Part shown: positions 16,901-25,657 of the stretch, piece by piece | Layout: each line of letters opens with the position of its first letter | Numbering within the stretch: position 1 is the first letter of the stretch | NCBI RefSeq assembly: GCF_900109365.1 | Contig: NZ_FNZR01000011.1 | Coordinates: forward strand, 62,001 to 126,000 | Origin: Parapedobacter koreensis | GTDB lineage: Bacteria; Bacteroidota; Bacteroidia; Sphingobacteriales; Sphingobacteriaceae | Length of the DNA: 64,000 bases | Direction: 5' to 3' | The notes under the pieces: generated by a model | Databases searched by the model: none | The model's input: the letters and a program-made list of their open reading frames with translations, nothing else | Told to the model about the DNA's origin: nothing | Position numbers and translations under genes: made by a program

Positions 16901-19174
16901 TCGCAAGATTCTACATTAAACGCACCGCTCGATCTGGTCTTCAAGAATTTCAGGATAGAAACGTTCAGCAAGATGCTCGAAAGCGAATTGTTTGACATGG
17001 GCGGCGGCATTAATGGCACCGCTACCGTGTCCCGGCTGGAAGCGTCCCCAGTGTTTGTATCCGATATTACAATTGACCGTTTTTTCTTTGGGAATGACAC
17101 CGTGGGCGATATCAACGTCAAAGTAAACAACGAACGCGAAAATATATTTGCCGCTGACATCAGCATCACGGGCAATGGCAATGATGTAAGCCTTACAGGC
17201 GACTTCATCAGCCCTCCGGGCGAACCCTCGCAACTGGACTTTGTATTGGACGTCAATCCCCTATCGATGCATACCCTGGAGGCCTTTAGCCTGGGCTACC
17301 TCCGGAATACCGCTGGTGCCATCAACGGCAAATTGGACATTTCGGGCACCATCGATCAGCCCCGCATCAACGGCGCGCTCCTATTTGATAAGGCTACGCT
17401 GAATGTGGCCATGCTCAATGCGACATTCAATATTGATGACCAGAGCATCAACTTCAATGACAAGGGGCTACGCTTCAATAAATTCCGATTGGAAGACAGC
17501 GTGGGTAACGATGCTGTACTCAATGGCACCATCAATACGACCACTTACTCCGATTTTGCCTTCGCATTGACGCTTATCGCGGATGATTTTCAGGTGCTCA
17601 ATTCCACACAGGAAGATAATGACATGTATTATGGGCGGCTTTTTGCTTCCAGCAACCTACGCATCCAGGGCGATATGAACAATCCAAATGTAAGTGGTAG
17701 TTTGCAGGTAAATGAAAAAACAAATGTCACCTTTGTACTCCCGAATGATGACCCCGGCATGGTTGATCGCCAAGGGATTGTGCGGTTTGTGGATCGGAGC
17801 GACACTGCACGTGTAAACGTATTTGCCAAGGTGGATTCCCTTACGCATACCGAACTGGGCGGGCTCAATGTATCGGTTAATATCGCGACAGACAAGGATG
17901 CCATTTTTACCATCGTGATGGATCCCGGAAGCCAGGATGCACTGACTATCCAGGGAGAAGCTGAATTGAATGCCGGCATTGACCCCAGCGGCGATATTAC
18001 GTTGAATGGCACCTACACGGTGGAAACAGGTAATTACTCGTTTTCTTTTGGCCCCGTAAAACGCTTATTTCAGTTCAGGCAGGGCAGCACACTCACCTGG
18101 ACAGGCGACCCGTTGGATGCCCGCATGGATATCACCGCTGTATATAACCTGAAAGCACCGACATTGGAGTTGGTACAAAACCAAATCGGGGCAGAATCCT
18201 CAAATCTGTATAAGCAGCGCGTCCCTTTTAATGTCAATCTCCACATCACCGAACAGCTCTTTCAACCGCAATTGCGGTTTGACATCGATTTGGACGAAGA
18301 CAATGCCATGATTTCACAAGATGTGGCCAGTAAGGTCAATACAGGATTGACCCAACTACAGGAAAACGAATCTGAAATGAATAAACAGGTGTTTTCGCTG
18401 ATTGTGCTCGGTCGTTTCATGGCGGCCAATCCTTTTGAAAGCCTTTCAGGCGGCGGGGGTGCCGAAGCCATTGCCCGCAATACCGTGAGCTCGTTCCTGA
18501 GCGGCCAGCTTAATCGCCTCGCGGGCAATCTCATCCAAGGTGTGGAATTTGATTTCAACTTACAATCACAAGAAGATTATAGCATGGGAACCGGGCAAAA
18601 CCGTACCGACCTCAATATCGGCGTATCTAAAATGTTATTTAATGACCGCATGAAAGTAAGCGTAGGATCCAACTTCGAACTGGAAGGCAATGCCCGGCCG
18701 GGCGAGCAGACGACCAACATTGCCGGGGATATCGCCGTGGACTACCAACTTACTGATGATGGCAGATACCTCGTAAGGGCTTACCGTAAAAATCAATACC
18801 AAATTACTTTACAGGGCCAATTTGTGGAAACGGGCCTCGGTTTCATTGTAAACATGGATTACAACGAATTTAGGGAAATATTCAACCGCACCAGTCGCCA
18901 GGCAGATGAATTCAACACTGAAAGCCGCCAATTCAGGAGGCGCTGGGACGTAGAACGTATGGAAACGGATTCGGTATACCGCGACAGCGTGCGTAGAATC
19001 ATCTTGGATAGCCTCCAACGCAACGACCCGGAGTTTAGGGAACGTATGCAGCAAAGGCGGCAAGAACGGAAAAAGTCACAGACTCCCGATACTACGCGGA
19101 ATAATACCGCCATGCGCAACGAACGGGACGAAGATCTATCGCACCAAGAAGAAGGGGGTACCGATGGGCAATAG
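13916..19174 (+). CDS. tamB: Translocation/assembly module protein TamB
   Basis: A 1752-residue AsmA/TamB-like protein. It starts with TTG at 13916; an in-frame stop upstream and the lack of any nearby ATG support this. A single N-terminal inner-membrane anchor (WIIGSIIGLVLLIFVLI) is followed by a very long, beta-rich periplasmic rod of repeated short strands. The C-terminal TamB domain (former DUF490) includes FSLIVLGRFMAANPF, NTVSSFLSGQLNRLAGN and TDLNIGVSKMLFNDRMKVSVG. The tail is charged and low-complexity (REPMQQRRQERKK-like, then acidic). TamB proteins bridge the periplasm to help outer-membrane protein insertion or phospholipid transport. The gene overlaps tamL by 11 bases, so the two partners are co-translated. 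Confidence 0.92.
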   Translation: MNKFGRIAIKTLLWIIGSIIGLVLLIFVLIRIPAVQNYVVQKVTTYLENKIKTPVRIARVRIDLPKMLVLEDIYFADQSGDTLLAGEKLRVDISMLKLLKNTVEIGRIDLQGITAKINRTLPDSAFNFDYIINAFVTEQAEPTQPDSTAPMKFDIDRVNLNRIRFLYRDEVMGMAAEVNLNHLDTRIETFDLADNMHFGIPRININGLQGSVRQWAVAQPEETPDAADFGITDTAETSLLPELDFETFNLADIDFAYVDEAGAMDTRFRINKLLARLNKLDLNGEFVDIREIDLDGSDSRVFFGQTAKSTTASTSSGEPVNWQVQATAIRIANTNFAFEDANQPRIAKGFDYGNIGITGFEGELTDLHYSADTISGRVAGLKARDHSGFVLNRLQADFTYTNQGAELEDLYAETPHTLFRDYIKIAYPSLETITEQLGSIQVTADIKESHLGMEDVLYFVPDLDTMAIMKPLWPVTFHINTEIDGRLDDLQIASLRLTTLDKTRIVARAHIKGLPDVERLDVDLDLQELVTGKADLDRLIAPSLLPDSISLPADIRLAGSFNGGLNSFQTDMRLKTTMGSASVDADYRINSRTRDTVYDAQVSISDIDIGQLMKMDSVVGKVSLAAHAKGTGLDPATAVADIQAELISLEAMGYEYTNIGINATAKNGDINASITSDDTNIDFDLDAHADMRGQYPRVNVNLMVDSINLKNLGLMQDEFRYHGRLVADLETADIDHLNGTVDIVNSSIAYNDERYMLDTVRLRAVAQDSSNMLQLRSEFLNAHMVGNFKLSELGASVQDIVAVYYQPDSIAPTFTYSPQQFDFSAQFTRSRFIQGLLPDLTEMQDVLLDGSFNSDEKLLLAKVTAPRVVYAGTTIDNVGLDINTYDSTLYYNALINRIGVGNIELINTLFSGTVVKNQLDFGLWIKDDADKERYHLGMALKVDARNFLFNLREDGLMLNYEQWRVNPENVILFGSDGLRAHQFVLSNEGQEMAVQSQDSTLNAPLDLVFKNFRIETFSKMLESELFDMGGGINGTATVSRLEASPVFVSDITIDRFFFGNDTVGDINVKVNNERENIFAADISITGNGNDVSLTGDFISPPGEPSQLDFVLDVNPLSMHTLEAFSLGYLRNTAGAINGKLDISGTIDQPRINGALLFDKATLNVAMLNATFNIDDQSINFNDKGLRFNKFRLEDSVGNDAVLNGTINTTTYSDFAFALTLIADDFQVLNSTQEDNDMYYGRLFASSNLRIQGDMNNPNVSGSLQVNEKTNVTFVLPNDDPGMVDRQGIVRFVDRSDTARVNVFAKVDSLTHTELGGLNVSVNIATDKDAIFTIVMDPGSQDALTIQGEAELNAGIDPSGDITLNGTYTVETGNYSFSFGPVKRLFQFRQGSTLTWTGDPLDARMDITAVYNLKAPTLELVQNQIGAESSNLYKQRVPFNVNLHITEQLFQPQLRFDIDLDEDNAMISQDVASKVNTGLTQLQENESEMNKQVFSLIVLGRFMAANPFESLSGGGGAEAIARNTVSSFLSGQLNRLAGNLIQGVEFDFNLQSQEDYSMGTGQNRTDLNIGVSKMLFNDRMKVSVGSNFELEGNARPGEQTTNIAGDIAVDYQLTDDGRYLVRAYRKNQYQITLQGQFVETGLGFIVNMDYNEFREIFNRTSRQADEFNTESRQFRRRWDVERMETDSVYRDSVRRIILDSLQRNDPEFRERMQQRRQERKKSQTPDTTRNNTAMRNERDEDLSHQEEGGTDGQ

Positions 19175-21476
19175 GCTCGTATCACTATGTTGCATCACTG
19201 CGGCCTTATTTTGTTTGGCCAGCTGTAGTAGCACCAAATATTTGCCCGAAAACGAACACCTTTATGTCAAAGGCGAGGTAGAAATCGATTCGGACACCAT
19301 ACCCGAGCAGTATATCGATCCCTTGAGCGAGAGCCTCGAAGAATTGCTGCGACCAAAGCCAAACACCACCATCCTGGGGATGCGGCCGCAACTCTACCTG
19401 TACAATATCGCAGGCGAACCCAAAAGTGATCGCGGATTCAGGAATTGGCTGAAAAACAAAGTGGGCCAACCGCCCGTGCTCTTAAGCGATGTCAACCGCG
19501 AATACAATGAAAACCTGCTCCGCAACCGCCTCGAAAACCTGGGCTTCTTCCAGGCGCAGGTCGTTTCGGATACAACCATCAACAACCGGAAGGCCACCGT
19601 CACCTATACCGCTACCCCCAATATCATCTACCGGATCAATTCGGTCACTTTCGATGTGGATAGCAGTGACTTGGGCAAAGCCATCAAATCCACCGAATCC
19701 GCCTCGCTCTTACAGGCGGGTAGGCCCTATAACCTGGATAATATCATTGCCGAACGCGAACGGATTGACAATGACTTGAAAAACAAAGGCTATTATTATT
19801 TCAGCCCGGATCACCTCGTCATTGAGGTGGATAGTGTCTCTGATGGCCATCAGGTAGACCTCTACGTCATGATCAAGGACGAAACACCTGCAAGGGCAAA
19901 GCGGCCCTATTATATCAACAACATTTATATCTATCCCAATTATACCCTTACGCAGGGAGGCTACCGGCGTGCCGACCCCGATGAAGCGGATTTTTATCGG
20001 GGATTCTACTTTATCGATCCCGACCATACTTTCCGAAGGTTTGCACTGGCAAATGCCATGATTTTCAGGGAAGGCGAATTGTATACCCGGGGCAATCACA
20101 ACCGTACCATCCGGCAGCTGGTGGGTATGGGTAGCTTCCGCTTTGTCCGCAATGAATTTGTGGATGTAGACTCCGCCGGCAAGGCAACGAACAAATTGGA
20201 TGCGTACTATTACCTCACGCCAATGCCCAGGAAAGGACTTCGGATAGAGCTGCTCGGCAAGACGGCAGCGGTATATAACGGATCGGAAATCAATGTCAAC
20301 TGGCAGCACCGCAATGCATTCCGGAGCGCAGAGCTGCTCACGTTTACGGTGTATGGCGGCTTTGAAACGCAGACGGGCGGCAATGTAAACCTCAACTCCA
20401 GCTTTTATCGTTATGGTGTCGAAGCGAGCCTCTCCTTTCCCCGCATGATTGCGCCTTTTGAATGGAAACCTACAAAGCGGTTCGTTCCCCGCACGGTGTT
20501 TACCGCCGGCTATGAATTTCTCAACCGACGCACGGCTTATAGCCTGAATTCCATGCGGTTTTCATTTGGGTATATGTGGCGGGAAAATACAGAAAAGGAG
20601 CATGACCTGAAAGTGCTTGAAGTCGCTTATGTGCAACCCTGGAACATCACCGATGCTTACCAGGCACTGATGGATACAGTGCCCCCGCTGCGGCATGCCA
20701 TTGAGCCGCAATTTACCTTCGGCCCAATTTATAATTATACCCGCACCAATACGGCACGTACAGACCTCAAACACACCTACTATTTCAAGGGCGGCTTGGA
20801 TTTGTCGGCCAACCTTTATGGGATTATCCGTAGAGCCAATGTCAGCGAGGGCAGGCAATACCAGATCTTCAATGCCAATTTTTCACAATACGTGAAGGTG
20901 GAGGCTGATTTCAGGCATTACATGCGTGTTGGCCTGCATGCCACGGTAGCCTCACGTGCCATGGCGGGCTTTGGTTATTCCTACGGCAATTCAAGGCAAC
21001 TTCCCTATGTAAAACAATTCTTCTCAGGTGGTCCCAATGGAATAAGGGCTTTTCGTGCCCGCACGCTGGGGCCCGGCTCTTATACACCCGAATTTTACGG
21101 AGAAGACAATTTCTTTGCCGACCAAACCGGCGATATCAAAATCGAACTCAATACCGAATACCGTGCACGGTTAGCTAGCATTGTGCATTGGGCAGCATTT
21201 ATCGACGCCGGGAATGTCTGGTTGCAGCATGCCGATTCCGAAAAACCCGGAGCAGCATTCAGCAGCAACTTCGTCAACGAAATGGCTGTCGGGGCCGGAA
21301 TGGGATTGCGGTTTGATTTGAGCTTCTTGATCCTTCGGGGCGATTTCGCCATGCCGCTGCGCATCCCATACCGGCCAAGGGGCGAACGCTGGGTGTTTGA
21401 CGAAATCAACTTCCGCAGCCCGGATTGGCGACGGAATAATTTGGTGTTTAATTTGGCGATAGGATATCCCTTCTGA
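19164..21476 (+). CDS. tamL: TamL, lipidated TamA/BamA-family outer-membrane protein
   Basis: A 770-residue Omp85-family protein. The N-terminus is a lipoprotein signal (CCITAALFCLASC, lipobox LASC), distinguishing TamL of Bacteroidota from non-lipidated TamA. POTRA-like repeats follow (NLGFFQAQVVSDTTINN, RINSVTFDVDSSD, RIDNDLKNKGYYYFSPDHL). The C-terminal half is a beta-barrel with the conserved loop motif RAFRARTLGPGSY, corresponding to the VRGF/Y motif region of Omp85 proteins, and it closes with NNLVFNLAIGYPF, whose terminal aromatic is typical. The start ATG at 19164 is preceded by a purine-rich GAAGGGGG and lies inside the tamB 3' end. Confidence 0.9.
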   Translation: MGNRLVSLCCITAALFCLASCSSTKYLPENEHLYVKGEVEIDSDTIPEQYIDPLSESLEELLRPKPNTTILGMRPQLYLYNIAGEPKSDRGFRNWLKNKVGQPPVLLSDVNREYNENLLRNRLENLGFFQAQVVSDTTINNRKATVTYTATPNIIYRINSVTFDVDSSDLGKAIKSTESASLLQAGRPYNLDNIIAERERIDNDLKNKGYYYFSPDHLVIEVDSVSDGHQVDLYVMIKDETPARAKRPYYINNIYIYPNYTLTQGGYRRADPDEADFYRGFYFIDPDHTFRRFALANAMIFREGELYTRGNHNRTIRQLVGMGSFRFVRNEFVDVDSAGKATNKLDAYYYLTPMPRKGLRIELLGKTAAVYNGSEINVNWQHRNAFRSAELLTFTVYGGFETQTGGNVNLNSSFYRYGVEASLSFPRMIAPFEWKPTKRFVPRTVFTAGYEFLNRRTAYSLNSMRFSFGYMWRENTEKEHDLKVLEVAYVQPWNITDAYQALMDTVPPLRHAIEPQFTFGPIYNYTRTNTARTDLKHTYYFKGGLDLSANLYGIIRRANVSEGRQYQIFNANFSQYVKVEADFRHYMRVGLHATVASRAMAGFGYSYGNSRQLPYVKQFFSGGPNGIRAFRARTLGPGSYTPEFYGEDNFFADQTGDIKIELNTEYRARLASIVHWAAFIDAGNVWLQHADSEKPGAAFSSNFVNEMAVGAGMGLRFDLSFLILRGDFAMPLRIPYRPRGERWVFDEINFRSPDWRRNNLVFNLAIGYPF

Positions 21477-21479
21477 TAG

Positions 21480-21565
21480 AACAAGGAGTAAGGATTAAAA
21501 GAATAAGGATATTTGCCCTTGGACGAAAACAGTCCTTAATCTTTGCTCTTTATTCTTTGTTCATT
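21480..21565 (+). repeat. Spacer with imperfect inverted AAGGA/AATAAAG-type repeats
   Basis: The tamL-mdh spacer contains GAACAAGGAGTAAGGATT followed, about 35 bases on, by an inverted and degenerate counterpart (AATCTTTGCTCTTTATTC, then TTTGTTC). The two halves could fold into a long imperfect hairpin at the end of the tam operon. A possible mdh promoter follows: TTTG (21578-21581), 21 bases, then TACCTTAG (21603-21610). Confidence 0.4.
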
Positions 21566-21652
21566 TATCATCGCTCCTTTGTCATTGTTCCCAAATAATT
21601 CCTACCTTAGCTACCATTGAACAGTAGTGAACACCAAAATAATATTAACCTT

Positions 21653-22591
21653 ATGAAGATAACCGTCGTAGGTGCCGGAGCAGTAGGCGCCACCACCGCT
21701 GACAACATCGTCCGCAAAGAACTTGCCGAGGAAGTCATCTTGCTTGACATCAAAGAGGGATTCGCCGAAGGCAAGGCGCAGGACATTTCACAGACCGCAG
21801 CTTTACTGGGATTCGATTCTAAAATTACCGGTGTCACCAATGATTACAGCCAGACAGCTGGTTCAGCTGTGGCCGTCATCACCTCCGGCATTCCCCGCAA
21901 ACCGGGAATGACCCGCGAGGAGCTCATCGGCACCAATGCCAACATTGTGCGCAATGTCGCAGAAAACCTACTGAAGTATTCACCGGATATTATTCTGGTG
22001 GTGGTATCCAACCCGATGGATACCATGACTTATCTTGCACTCAAAGCCACCGGATTGCCCAAGCACCGCATTATCGGCATGGGAGGTACACTGGATTCTT
22101 CCCGTTTCAGGTATCAGCTTAGCTTGCGGCTCGGCGCTTCACCGGCAGATCTCAATGCCATTGTCATTGGTGGGCACGGCGATACGACCATGATTCCGCT
22201 TATCAAACATGCCACATGGAATAGCCTGCCTGTGACGCAATTCCTCTCCGATGAAGAGCAGCAGCAGGTGGTGGCCGATACCATGGTGGGCGGGGCCACA
22301 TTGACCAAGCTTATCGGTACCTCGGCGTGGTATGCGCCCGGCGCTTCCAGCGCGGCCGTAGTGGAAAGCATCGTGCGCGACCAAAAGAAACTCTTCACGG
22401 CTTCGGTGTACCTTGAAGGTGAATATGGACAAAGCGACATCAACCTTGGGGTGCCCGTCATCCTTGGCAAAGGCGGATGGGAGCGTATCCTCGAACTGCC
22501 GCTCAATGAAGACGAAAAAGCTGCCTTCGCAAAAAGCGCCGATGCCGTACGCAACATGAATAATGTGCTGAAAGAAATCGGGACACTTTAA
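21653..22591 (+). CDS. mdh: Malate dehydrogenase
   Basis: I place the start at ATG 21653, giving 312 residues, the usual length of LDH-like malate dehydrogenases; an upstream in-frame TTG would add an implausible 12-residue extension. The NAD-binding glycine motif is at the very N-terminus (ITVVGAGAVGATTADN), the substrate-binding arginines are in IPRKPGMTREEL, and the catalytic histidine is in GGHGDTTMIPL. It interconverts malate and oxaloacetate in the citrate cycle, in the cytoplasm. The retropepsin-like gene starts 3 bases after its stop, so the two are probably co-transcribed. Confidence 0.95.
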   Translation: MKITVVGAGAVGATTADNIVRKELAEEVILLDIKEGFAEGKAQDISQTAALLGFDSKITGVTNDYSQTAGSAVAVITSGIPRKPGMTREELIGTNANIVRNVAENLLKYSPDIILVVVSNPMDTMTYLALKATGLPKHRIIGMGGTLDSSRFRYQLSLRLGASPADLNAIVIGGHGDTTMIPLIKHATWNSLPVTQFLSDEEQQQVVADTMVGGATLTKLIGTSAWYAPGASSAAVVESIVRDQKKLFTASVYLEGEYGQSDINLGVPVILGKGGWERILELPLNEDEKAAFAKSADAVRNMNNVLKEIGTL

Positions 22592-22594
22592 TCG

Positions 22595-23035
22595 ATGGTA
22601 TCCGTTCCCTTGACTTTACTTAATCTGCAGGACGATGGCTTCCACTTATTGCTGGAAGTCATTGTTTTTGATACGCCCTTTAAGGCTGTACTGGATACCG
22701 GGGCATCCAAGACCGTATTTGACAAGGCTACGGTAGAAACGTACCTCCACCAGAATATGGCGTTGCAGCATACGGACATGGTTTCTACGGGATTGGGCAC
22801 TACATCCATGCAAAGTTTTACGCTCAACGTACCCGACCTCCAAATCGGCGGGCTTCACCTGAAGCATTACGAGGTGGCCGTATTGGATTTATCCACCATC
22901 AACTACGCGTACGAACAATTGGAAATCGAGCCCGTCATCGGGGTCGTGGGTGGCGATATCCTCACCGCCTACGGTGGAATCATTGACTACCGCAAATCCA
23001 TGCTGAAACTGAGGCAACGGAAGCTCCGTCATTGA
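22595..23035 (+). CDS. Retropepsin-like aspartic protease family protein
   Basis: A 146-residue soluble protein with the clan AA signature AVLDTGASKTVFD near residue 30 (catalytic Asp in D-T-G-A) and the later hydrophobic-glycine segment VIGVVGGDILTAYGGIIDYR, which forms the second part of the retropepsin fold. It has no signal peptide. Such proteins act as dimers like viral proteases; the substrate in Bacteroidota is unknown. It follows mdh by 3 bases and overlaps the convergent rpiB-like gene by 7 bases at their 3' ends. Confidence 0.82.
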   Translation: MVSVPLTLLNLQDDGFHLLLEVIVFDTPFKAVLDTGASKTVFDKATVETYLHQNMALQHTDMVSTGLGTTSMQSFTLNVPDLQIGGLHLKHYEVAVLDLSTINYAYEQLEIEPVIGVVGGDILTAYGGIIDYRKSMLKLRQRKLRH

Positions 23036-23523
23036 GTATCCGGAATCTCCGGATCCCATTGTTCGTCAGCGAAATTTACCGCTTCTGCCTGTTCAATCAG
23101 CCCCAGTGAGATGTCATGGCGACCACCCTCATAAGGTGTGTTCAGCCACATATCCACGATATCGATCGCCTCAAATGCGCCGATGCACCGCCCCCCGAGA
23201 CAAAGGATGTTGGAATTATTGTGTGCCGAGGTCATCTTACCCTGGTATGAGCTGTTGCACAGCGCTGCCCTTATTCCTTTAAACTTATTTGCAATAATGC
23301 ACATCCCTATCCCGGTAGAACAAATCAGTATCCCCCGACAGTCGGGGTTTTCAACAACCTCCCGGGCTACCGTTGCCGCATAATACGGATACCTGACCAG
23401 CTCGCCGGAATGCGACCCGATGTCTTCTACGGGGTATCCCTGCTGTTGCAGGTGGTTGATAAGGGCAAGCTTGAGATCATAGCCTCCATGGTCATTGCCA
23501 ATGATGATTTTCGTTGTTTTCAT
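23029..23523 (-). CDS. rpiB: RpiB/LacA/LacB-type sugar-phosphate isomerase
   Basis: A 164-residue RpiB-family isomerase. IIIGNDHGGYDLKLALINHL is the N-terminal substrate-binding loop, ILICSTGIGMCIIANKFKGIRAA carries the catalytic cysteine, and SAHNNSNILCLGGR the catalytic histidine region. It interconverts ribose 5-phosphate and ribulose 5-phosphate, or related aldose/ketose phosphates such as allose 6-phosphate. It is the last gene of the first SusCD operon and overlaps the TIM-barrel isomerase gene by 4 bases, implying a pentose or related sugar phosphate as the intermediate of that pathway. Confidence 0.88.
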   Translation of the reverse strand: MKTTKIIIGNDHGGYDLKLALINHLQQQGYPVEDIGSHSGELVRYPYYAATVAREVVENPDCRGILICSTGIGMCIIANKFKGIRAALCNSSYQGKMTSAHNNSNILCLGGRCIGAFEAIDIVDMWLNTPYEGGRHDISLGLIEQAEAVNFADEQWDPEIPDTQ

Positions 23524-24365
23524 GATTGCTTTGTTTGGAACACCGTTTCATTGTACGCCCGTATTAAAGGTAGCAAAAATTCAATGGATTGGCGCGCTGC
23601 GGTATCGGGATCAGGCTTCGGCAAGATCTCTACCGACATCCACCCGCTGTACCGCACGGCAGACAAGGTGTCAAAAAGCTTTTTGAAGTTGGTATGCCCC
23701 TGTCCGGGTGCCAGCCTATTGGAATCGGCCAAATGGATGTATGCAATGTGCTGGATGTGTTTGACCAGTTCGTTATCAATCGTGATATCCTCAATGTTCA
23801 TGTGGAAGACATCGGGCATCAGCTTGAAATTGGGTTTCTTTATTTTTTCCAATAGCCTCACTCCTTCTTCCACCGAATTGATAAAGTCAGTTTCATACCG
23901 ATTGACCGGTTCCAGCATCAAGGTCACTTGCTTCGGTGCAGCGTAATCACACAATTCCCCCACCGTTTCACAAAACAACGTCTCCACTTCCTCCACCTGC
24001 CGATCCCCGATTTGCCCCCGTACCCTACCGATATTAACCAAGTTTCCAAACTGCTGCGCCAAATCAATCAGTTCCTTGAATATCGAAATGACCTCCCCCC
24101 GTTTTTGGCTATGAGTTGCGGTCAGGGTCAATCCACCATCGGCATACACCTGCCCCGTGGAGATACAGGAAACCTCGATACCATGTTCGTCAAGGAGCTG
24201 TTGCAGGCGTTGTTCGTTTATCTCGCTGCTTCGTTTCAACGCCAGCTCCACGCCATCAAAACCCAGTTTTGCGGCCTTGGGTATACACTCGTCAAACCCC
24301 CTGAATACTACAAAAGCACTCGGCAGTGCATGTGTATCAGCTATTGCAATAGACAATTTTATCAT
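23520..24365 (-). CDS. Sugar phosphate isomerase/epimerase (xylose isomerase-like TIM barrel)
   Basis: A 281-residue AP-endonuclease-2/xylose isomerase-like TIM barrel. Recognisable strands are KLGFDGVELALKR near residue 35, VTLMLEPVNRYETDFINS with the metal-binding glutamate, and LMPDVFHMNIED with the metal-binding aspartate and histidine, then the C-terminal GWMSVEILPKPD glutamate. Members isomerise or epimerise free or phosphorylated sugars (hydroxypyruvate, tagatose/psicose type). It overlaps both the MFS gene upstream and rpiB downstream by 4 bases, so it is tightly coupled in the operon and probably feeds RpiB or receives the oxidised sugar made by the SDR enzyme. Confidence 0.83.
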   Translation of the reverse strand: MIKLSIAIADTHALPSAFVVFRGFDECIPKAAKLGFDGVELALKRSSEINEQRLQQLLDEHGIEVSCISTGQVYADGGLTLTATHSQKRGEVISIFKELIDLAQQFGNLVNIGRVRGQIGDRQVEEVETLFCETVGELCDYAAPKQVTLMLEPVNRYETDFINSVEEGVRLLEKIKKPNFKLMPDVFHMNIEDITIDNELVKHIQHIAYIHLADSNRLAPGQGHTNFKKLFDTLSAVRYSGWMSVEILPKPDPDTAARQSIEFLLPLIRAYNETVFQTKQS

Positions 24366-25645
24366 GAGTTTAATTTATAACTAATCATTTCTACCCGTTT
24401 GATAATGACAAAAAGCAGGATGAAGCTCAGTGGATGCAATAATCCCGCAATGAAGAAAGCGGGGCCATATCCGTAGCGGTCAATAATGAATCCGATAACC
24501 AGGCTGAACAGCATCGCCCCATAGGTGGCTGCACACCCCATGAGCCCCGATACAGAACCGACAACACGGGATGGAAACATATCGGCCACCAGCGTCTGCA
24601 CAATCGTTGAATACAGCTGGTGCCCGCACATGGCCATGCCAAACAAGAATACGGCCGTGAGCAACGAAGCGTCTGCAATAAACAAGGAAAGTGGGAGCAA
24701 TGCGGCGGCGATTCCGAGTGGAATCTTCCGGGAAAGATCCAGGGAGAATTGTTTCCGTAGCAGAAAACTGCTTAGCCACCCGCCCAGAAAACTTCCTCCG
24801 CCCGCCATCGCATACGGGATCCATGCATACGAACCGATACCCTGGATATCCAAGCCGCGCACGTCATTCAGGTATTTGGGAAGCCAGAAAATAAAAAAAT
24901 ACCAGCCCGCATCGGGAAGAAATTTGATGGCCAGGAGCCCCCATAACTTCCGGTAGCGAAACAAGCTTATCCAAGGGATATGTAGTGCTGTATCCTGCCC
25001 TACCGACTGTTCTTCTTCCTGGCCTGCGGCGATCAGCGCGCGTTCCCCGGCGGTGACAAATTTACTGCGTGACGGCACGGCATAGACCATCCACCATACG
25101 GCTGCCCATACCAACCCAACGATACCGAAAATAAAAAATGTCCACTGCCAGCTCCACGTGGCGATGATAAGTGCAATCACGGGAGGCGCAACAACCGCCC
25201 CCACGCTGGAGCCGGTATTGAAAATCCCGAAGGCCAATGCCCGTTCCTTTTTGGGAAACCATTCGGATACCACCTTCGCCGAGCCTGGAAAAGCCCCTCC
25301 TTCGCCGATGCCCAATAAAAACCGGGCGATTCCCAATCCCATGACGTTGGACACCAGCCCATGGAGCATGTTGGCGATAGACCACCATACAATCAAAATA
25401 AAATAACCGAGCCTGGAGCCCAACACATCGATGATCCGCCCACCCACTGCATACATGGTGCCATAGGCGAACAGGAAAAGGCTATTGATAAGGCCATAGT
25501 CTACATCGCTGATTTCAAAGTTTTTCCTGATTTCACTCAACGCGACGGGTAGGTTCTGCCTGTCCAAGTAGTTGATAGCTGTTGCCAATGCTATCAAGCC
25601 GACAATCCACCAACGGAAATTCTTGATAAGGGGGAGTTTACGCAT
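24362..25645 (-). CDS. MFS transporter, ExuT/ACS-like family
   Basis: A 427-residue major facilitator with 12 predicted membrane segments. The opening RWWIVGLIALATAINYLDRQNLPVAL is the anion:cation symporter (hexuronate transporter) signature, followed by FLLGIGEGGAFPGSAKVVSEWFPKKERALA, shortened here to its typical pieces GIGEGGAFPG and EWFPKKERA. These carriers take up sugar acids or related organic anions by proton symport, which suggests that the product crossing the inner membrane in this operon is an acid such as an aldonate or uronate. The gene lies 12 bases after the SDR and overlaps the isomerase by 4 bases. Confidence 0.88.
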   Translation of the reverse strand: MRKLPLIKNFRWWIVGLIALATAINYLDRQNLPVALSEIRKNFEISDVDYGLINSLFLFAYGTMYAVGGRIIDVLGSRLGYFILIVWWSIANMLHGLVSNVMGLGIARFLLGIGEGGAFPGSAKVVSEWFPKKERALAFGIFNTGSSVGAVVAPPVIALIIATWSWQWTFFIFGIVGLVWAAVWWMVYAVPSRSKFVTAGERALIAAGQEEEQSVGQDTALHIPWISLFRYRKLWGLLAIKFLPDAGWYFFIFWLPKYLNDVRGLDIQGIGSYAWIPYAMAGGGSFLGGWLSSFLLRKQFSLDLSRKIPLGIAAALLPLSLFIADASLLTAVFLFGMAMCGHQLYSTIVQTLVADMFPSRVVGSVSGLMGCAATYGAMLFSLVIGFIIDRYGYGPAFFIAGLLHPLSFILLFVIIKRVEMISYKLNS

Positions 25646-25657
25646 TTAACTGATAGT

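Noticed and set aside
21617-21652. Upstream TTG start for malate dehydrogenase
   Set aside because: It adds a 12-residue polar extension in front of the conserved N-terminal MKITVVGAGAVG; ATG 21653 gives the standard length.
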